Assembly: GCA_003539375.1 (NCBI GenBank) | Contig: DPPH01000228.1 | Span: 531 to 8,851 of the forward strand | Length of the DNA: 8,321 bases | Reading direction: 5' to 3' | Source of the DNA: Clostridiales bacterium | GTDB lineage: Bacteria; Bacillota; Clostridia; Tissierellales; Dethiosulfatibacteraceae | In this document: in pieces, positions 5,525 to 8,321 of the stretch | Layout of the letters: each line of letters begins with the position of its first letter | How positions within the stretch are numbered: the first letter of the stretch is position 1 | Notes under the pieces: generated by a model | Databases searched by the model: none | Told to the model about the DNA's origin: nothing | What the model saw: only the letters and a program-made list of their open reading frames with translations | Translations under genes and position numbers: made by a program

Positions 5525-5740
5525 ATGAAAAAACTAGAAAACATAATTTTTTACATAGCAATTATCTTTTCGGGATACACTCTTTACAAGGTTTATATAA
5601 TGAATAAATCAGTTCCAGAGGGAATGTGTCCTGTAAATAATTATATAGAATATATTTATATATCAATTGGACTAGCAGCAGCATACTTTATAATTTCATT
5701 TATAAATAACAGAAAAAATGCTGAAGATGAGAAAGCATAA
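5525..5740 (+). CDS. Small two-helix membrane protein with a Cys-Pro loop
   Basis: A 71-residue protein with two predicted transmembrane helices, about residues 6-26 and 43-60. The basic N-terminus (KK at 2-3) and the basic segment after helix 2 (NNRK at 61-64) predict both ends in the cytoplasm and a 16-residue loop outside. That loop holds the only cysteine, C35, in EGMCPVNNY. A helix / Cys-Pro loop / helix arrangement recalls the small DUF6132-type membrane proteins (GxCP-x-N), but I cannot confirm membership. AGGTGG at 5513-5518 precedes the ATG. It lies 60 bases after the ferredoxin-like gene with no convincing promoter between, so co-transcription from the CsoR-operator promoter is likely. 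Function unknown; a metal- or sulfur-related role is a guess from the operator. Confidence 0.75.
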   Translation: MKKLENIIFYIAIIFSGYTLYKVYIMNKSVPEGMCPVNNYIEYIYISIGLAAAYFIISFINNRKNAEDEKA

Positions 5741-5772
5741 ATTGAGGACTATTTAACGAAGTTGCTCCTTAA

Positions 5773-5805
5773 GCAGTATTGTGATAAACTTTACTACTGC
5801 ACAAT
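5773..5805 (+). other. Two mutually exclusive inverted repeats upstream of the MATE gene
   Basis: GCAGTA (5773-5778) pairs with TACTGC (5795-5800). ATTGTG (5778-5783) pairs with CACAAT (5800-5805). The two stems cross and cannot form together. The 84-base gap between genes holds no clear terminator or strong promoter (TTGTGA at 5779-5784 lacks a well-placed -10), so this may be a regulator site or chance. Confidence 0.3.
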
Positions 5806-5824
5806 AAAATTAAGGATGTAGAAT

Positions 5825-7198
5825 ATGAATAAGAACAGCGAAGCACTAGGTAAAGAGAATATTGGTAAATTATTGAAGAAACTTTCTATTCCTGCAACAA
5901 TGGGAATGTTTGTAAACGCATTATACAATCTTGTGGATACAATTTTTTTAGGAAGATTTGTTGGGGTAGATGCCATAGGAGCATTAGCCATAGCCTTCCC
6001 AATACAGATGATAGTTTTAGCTTTTGGGATTATGGTTGGAATAGGTACTGCAAGCGCTGCTTCAAGGGCTTTAGGAGCAAAAAAAGTAGAAAAGGCAGAT
6101 CATATAGTTGGTAATGCATTTCTTTCAATAATAATAATAGGTATACTGTTAGTTACTGTAGGAAGGTACTTTCTAAATCCGATACTACAATTATTTGGGG
6201 CTACAGAAAACCTTCTTCCATTAGCTTATGACTATATGAATATTATATTGCTAGGAAGTATCTTTCTTACTATACAGGTGGTTTCTAATAATGTAATAAG
6301 ATCGGAAGGAAATGCTAAGGTAGCTATGATCTCCATGATGATTGGAACAGGTTTTAATATTTTTATGGATCCTATATTCATTGAGTTGTTAGGATTCGGA
6401 ATTAAAGGCGCAGCACTAGCTACAATTATAGGTCAAACTTTAGGATTCATTTATGTTATGAATTACTTTTATAGTGGTAAGAGTAACTATAAAATTATGC
6501 CTAGACATTTAAAACCTAATTTTGAATATATCAAAGAAATATTTTCCGTTGGGTTCCCGACCTTCATGAGAAATGTGGCAGGGAGCTTTTTAGCAATAGT
6601 TGCTAATAATTCTCTTGGATATTACGGTGGGGATATAGCTATTAGCGTATATGGAGTAATTCAAAGAGTATTAAGATTTGCTATAATGCCTATGTTTGGT
6701 ATAGTGCAGGGATTTCAGCCGATAGCAAGTTACAATTACGGAGCGGAAAATTTTAATAGGGTTAAAGATGTTATTAAGGTATCATTAAAATGGTTAATAA
6801 TATATGCAACTATAAGTATTTTCTTTGTACAGTTGTTCCCTGAACAGATAATCAGGTTGTTTAATAAGGATCCGGAGTTATTAAGCTTAGGTAAGCCGGC
6901 CTTAAGGATAGTAACTATAATGATGCCTTTAATAGGTATTCAGGTCCTGGCAGGGTCTATGTACCAAGCTTTAGGTAAACCAAAACCAGCATTAATAGTT
7001 TCTATGTCTAGACAAACATTATTTCTAATACCCTTGATTCTAATGCTACCAAGTATTTTCAATATGGGTCTTATGGGCGTTTACTGGGCATTTCCAATAG
7101 CTGATGTTTTGGCAATAATACTGAGTGGTTATATGATAAGAAGGCAGATAAAGAAGCTTGATGAAAGAATAACAAATAACAAAATTGCTGGAAGTTAA
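5825..7198 (+). CDS. MATE-family multidrug/toxin efflux transporter
   Basis: A 457-residue integral membrane antiporter of the MATE (NorM/MepA/DinF) family, with about 12 transmembrane helices and full family length. The N-terminal ENIGKLLKKLSIPAT and the following LVDTIFLGRFVGVDAIGALAIAFP are typical helix 1-2 features. NVIRSEGNAKVAM (156-168) and the DPIFIE...GFGIKGAALAT stretch (182-200) are the conserved helix 4-5 region. The second half repeats the pattern (a VANNSLGYYGG segment, then GFQPIASYNYGA). Such pumps export cationic drugs or metabolites in exchange for sodium or protons; the substrate cannot be read from the sequence. AAGGAT at 5812-5817 precedes the ATG. The stop codon lies in the loop of a terminator hairpin. 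It could be read through from the ferredoxin operon or have its own weak promoter. Confidence 0.92.
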   Translation: MNKNSEALGKENIGKLLKKLSIPATMGMFVNALYNLVDTIFLGRFVGVDAIGALAIAFPIQMIVLAFGIMVGIGTASAASRALGAKKVEKADHIVGNAFLSIIIIGILLVTVGRYFLNPILQLFGATENLLPLAYDYMNIILLGSIFLTIQVVSNNVIRSEGNAKVAMISMMIGTGFNIFMDPIFIELLGFGIKGAALATIIGQTLGFIYVMNYFYSGKSNYKIMPRHLKPNFEYIKEIFSVGFPTFMRNVAGSFLAIVANNSLGYYGGDIAISVYGVIQRVLRFAIMPMFGIVQGFQPIASYNYGAENFNRVKDVIKVSLKWLIIYATISIFFVQLFPEQIIRLFNKDPELLSLGKPALRIVTIMMPLIGIQVLAGSMYQALGKPKPALIVSMSRQTLFLIPLILMLPSIFNMGLMGVYWAFPIADVLAIILSGYMIRRQIKKLDERITNNKIAGS

Positions 7199-7211
7199 TT
7201 CAGCAATTTTG
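7180..7211. terminator. Terminator hairpin overlapping the end of the MATE gene
   Basis: CAAAATTGCTG (7180-7190) pairs perfectly with CAGCAATTTTG (7201-7211) around a 10-base loop that contains the MATE stop codon (7196-7198). TTTTATTT follows on the plus strand. On the minus strand the stem is also followed by T-rich sequence (complement of 7163-7179), so it can end the convergent DUF362 gene as well. Confidence 0.8.
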
Positions 7212-7213
7212 TT

Positions 7214-8321
7214 TTATTTAAACAATAACCTTGCGAGGAAGGGTCTTTTAATAGTAATTGCAGTTACAGGACAAAGTTCCTGACAGCAAAAACAGCTGAT
7301 GCATTTATCATAGTCAACTAGGGGTTTATTATTAATCATTTCAATAGCTTCAGGAGGACAGCTTCTTGCACAATCACCACAGCTTATGCAAATATCCTGG
7401 TTAAAAACCGGTTTTGACTTTAACTTATCGATTAATAGATTCATAATTGGTTTTGGAATATTTCTTAAATTTCCACTATTTGCAGGAGCTTTCTTAAAAT
7501 CTTTAACAATCAAATCTTCTAATTTCTCTCCAATAATATCAGTTTCAAAGTTGAAATTTTTTATAAGATTACGTTGTTTTGCATTTCTTAAAGTAGGTAC
7601 ATCTTCTAGATCTAGTCCAATAATCTTGCATGCTGTAAGATCAAGATGATGGGGATTTTCAGAAGCAAGAATTATACCTAAGTGTTTCTTATTTCCTCCA
7701 GAAGGACCAGCTCCTTCCATTGCATCGATACCATCCATTATATGAAGAATTGGGTTAGTACATTCACAAATATCTATAAGAGATTCGGAAAAATCATTAA
7801 TATCAGGCATTTTAACATGATACTCAGTTTTATTAGTTCCTGGGACAAGACCGAATAAATTTTTAACAGCTCCTGTAAAAACCGCAAAACCGTGAGTTTT
7901 TAATTTAGATACATTTATTATTTTATCTACATCATTTATCATATCAGTAAGAAGAATATTATTTAGTATCACCCCATCTTCATACTCTCTAGTAAAAGAT
8001 TGGAAGTTATAATTTAGAGAAGTATTTTCTGTTTTAGCTGCATCAATCATTCCAGTGCTCTTATATATGGCACTTAGCATGGGCTTAATAAAAGGACCGC
8101 CGGGACTATCTCCAATTAGTACAATTCCTCCTTTTTCTACAATGATTTCAGCAAGAGCTTTTATTATAATAGGGTGGGTTGTAGTAGCTTCTTCTGGAGT
8201 TTTTTTCATTAAAAGATTAGGTTTTAATAATATTTTTTCTCCCTCTTTAACGTATTTATCTAATCCTCCTAAATTTTCAAAAATTTTCAAGAGGGATTTT
8301 TTGGTTTTATCATAATCATAA
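7214..8321 (-). CDS. DUF362 protein with C-terminal 2[4Fe-4S] ferredoxin domain (start outside window)
   Basis: The minus-strand frame stays open through the right edge, so the protein is cut at its N-terminus. The last visible upstream residues, YDYDKTKKSLLKIF, match the usual DUF362 opening, and TTG at 8290 has no ribosome site, so it is not the start. Visible length is about 368 residues; probably only some 10-20 are missing. Numbering from the TTG codon, DUF362 landmarks are LLKPNLL (21-27), THPIIIKAL (38-46), KLKTHGF...GAVKNLFGLVPG (129-151) and DGIDAMEGAGPSGG (186-199). The C-terminal domain has two canonical motifs, C301/304/307/311 and C330/333/336/340, each ending in Cys-Pro. DUF362 proteins are cytosolic iron-sulfur proteins common in anaerobes, with no firmly established reaction. 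It converges on the MATE gene with only 15 bases between stops. Confidence 0.93.
   Translation of the reverse strand, partial: YDYDKTKKSLLKIFENLGGLDKYVKEGEKILLKPNLLMKKTPEEATTTHPIIIKALAEIIVEKGGIVLIGDSPGGPFIKPMLSAIYKSTGMIDAAKTENTSLNYNFQSFTREYEDGVILNNILLTDMINDVDKIINVSKLKTHGFAVFTGAVKNLFGLVPGTNKTEYHVKMPDINDFSESLIDICECTNPILHIMDGIDAMEGAGPSGGNKKHLGIILASENPHHLDLTACKIIGLDLEDVPTLRNAKQRNLIKNFNFETDIIGEKLEDLIVKDFKKAPANSGNLRNIPKPIMNLLIDKLKSKPVFNQDICISCGDCARSCPPEAIEMINNKPLVDYDKCISCFCCQELCPVTAITIKRPFLARLLFK

Noticed and set aside
5794..5991. 65-codon minus-strand frame over the start of the MATE gene
   Set aside because: It is antisense to the conserved MATE N-terminus and has no supporting ribosome site or known domain.
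7386..7649. Plus-strand open frame within the DUF362 gene
   Set aside because: It is antisense to a conserved iron-sulfur domain region, with no ribosome site or recognisable product.
8288..8290. TTG as the start of the DUF362 protein
   Set aside because: There is no ribosome site upstream, and ten further in-frame codons to the edge encode residues typical of the family N-terminus.
8055..8315. Plus-strand open frame near the right edge
   Set aside because: It is antisense to the conserved DUF362 N-terminal region, which continues to the window edge.
1..8321. CRISPR array, tRNA/rRNA gene, insertion sequence or phage genes
   Set aside because: No spaced direct repeats, cloverleaf, rRNA-like sequence, transposase, integrase or terminal inverted repeats were seen; all long frames are explained by the listed genes.

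Overview
The window is AT-rich and densely packed, with strong Shine-Dalgarno sequences. It encodes a class I hybrid cluster protein, several iron-sulfur proteins and amino-acid catabolic enzymes, and nothing that implies aerobic respiration. This suggests an anaerobic, low-GC Firmicute (Clostridia or Tissierellia-like, probably amino-acid fermenting). That placement is inference from gene content and style; no rRNA or other marker gene is present.

Layout: (1) 1-65 is the last 20 codons of a membrane protein, possibly a chromate transporter. (2) 66-308 is a regulatory region with two good promoters and repeated AAGTATA half-sites. (3) 309-2298 is a two-gene operon: a class V aminotransferase of the alanine:glyoxylate type and a DapA-fold aldolase. 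The aldolase's active-site residues resemble 4-hydroxy-2-oxoglutarate aldolase rather than dihydrodipicolinate synthase. (4) A hairpin terminator at 2323-2347 sits between convergent operons. (5) On the minus strand, a small cupin (TTG start, 4360 to 4037) precedes hcp (4012 to 2378). A Crp/Fnr-family regulator, probably HcpR, is divergent at 4462-5151. A 14-bp palindrome at 4429-4442 lies in the shared promoter region, centred at about -41.5 from the predicted cupin-hcp start and just downstream of the predicted regulator start. (6) 5199-5740 holds a consensus promoter with a near-perfect CsoR/CstR-like operator (ATACCC-N5-GGGTAT) embedded in it, then a 70-residue ferredoxin-like protein lacking one cluster ligand, then a 71-residue two-helix membrane protein with one cysteine. 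(7) 5825-7198 is a MATE-family exporter ending inside its own terminator hairpin. (8) 7214 to the right edge, minus strand, is a DUF362 protein with a C-terminal 2[4Fe-4S] domain; its start lies outside the window.

How the genes may work together: the aminotransferase and aldolase could convert 4-hydroxy-2-oxoglutarate to pyruvate plus glyoxylate and then glycine, as at the end of hydroxyproline catabolism. The hcp cluster looks like a self-contained, locally regulated nitric-oxide/hydroxylamine defence unit. The ferredoxin and small membrane protein look like a separate regulon responding to a metal or to sulfane sulfur. The most interesting points are the two operator architectures, the unexplained ferredoxin/membrane-protein pair, and the aldolase/aminotransferase pairing.
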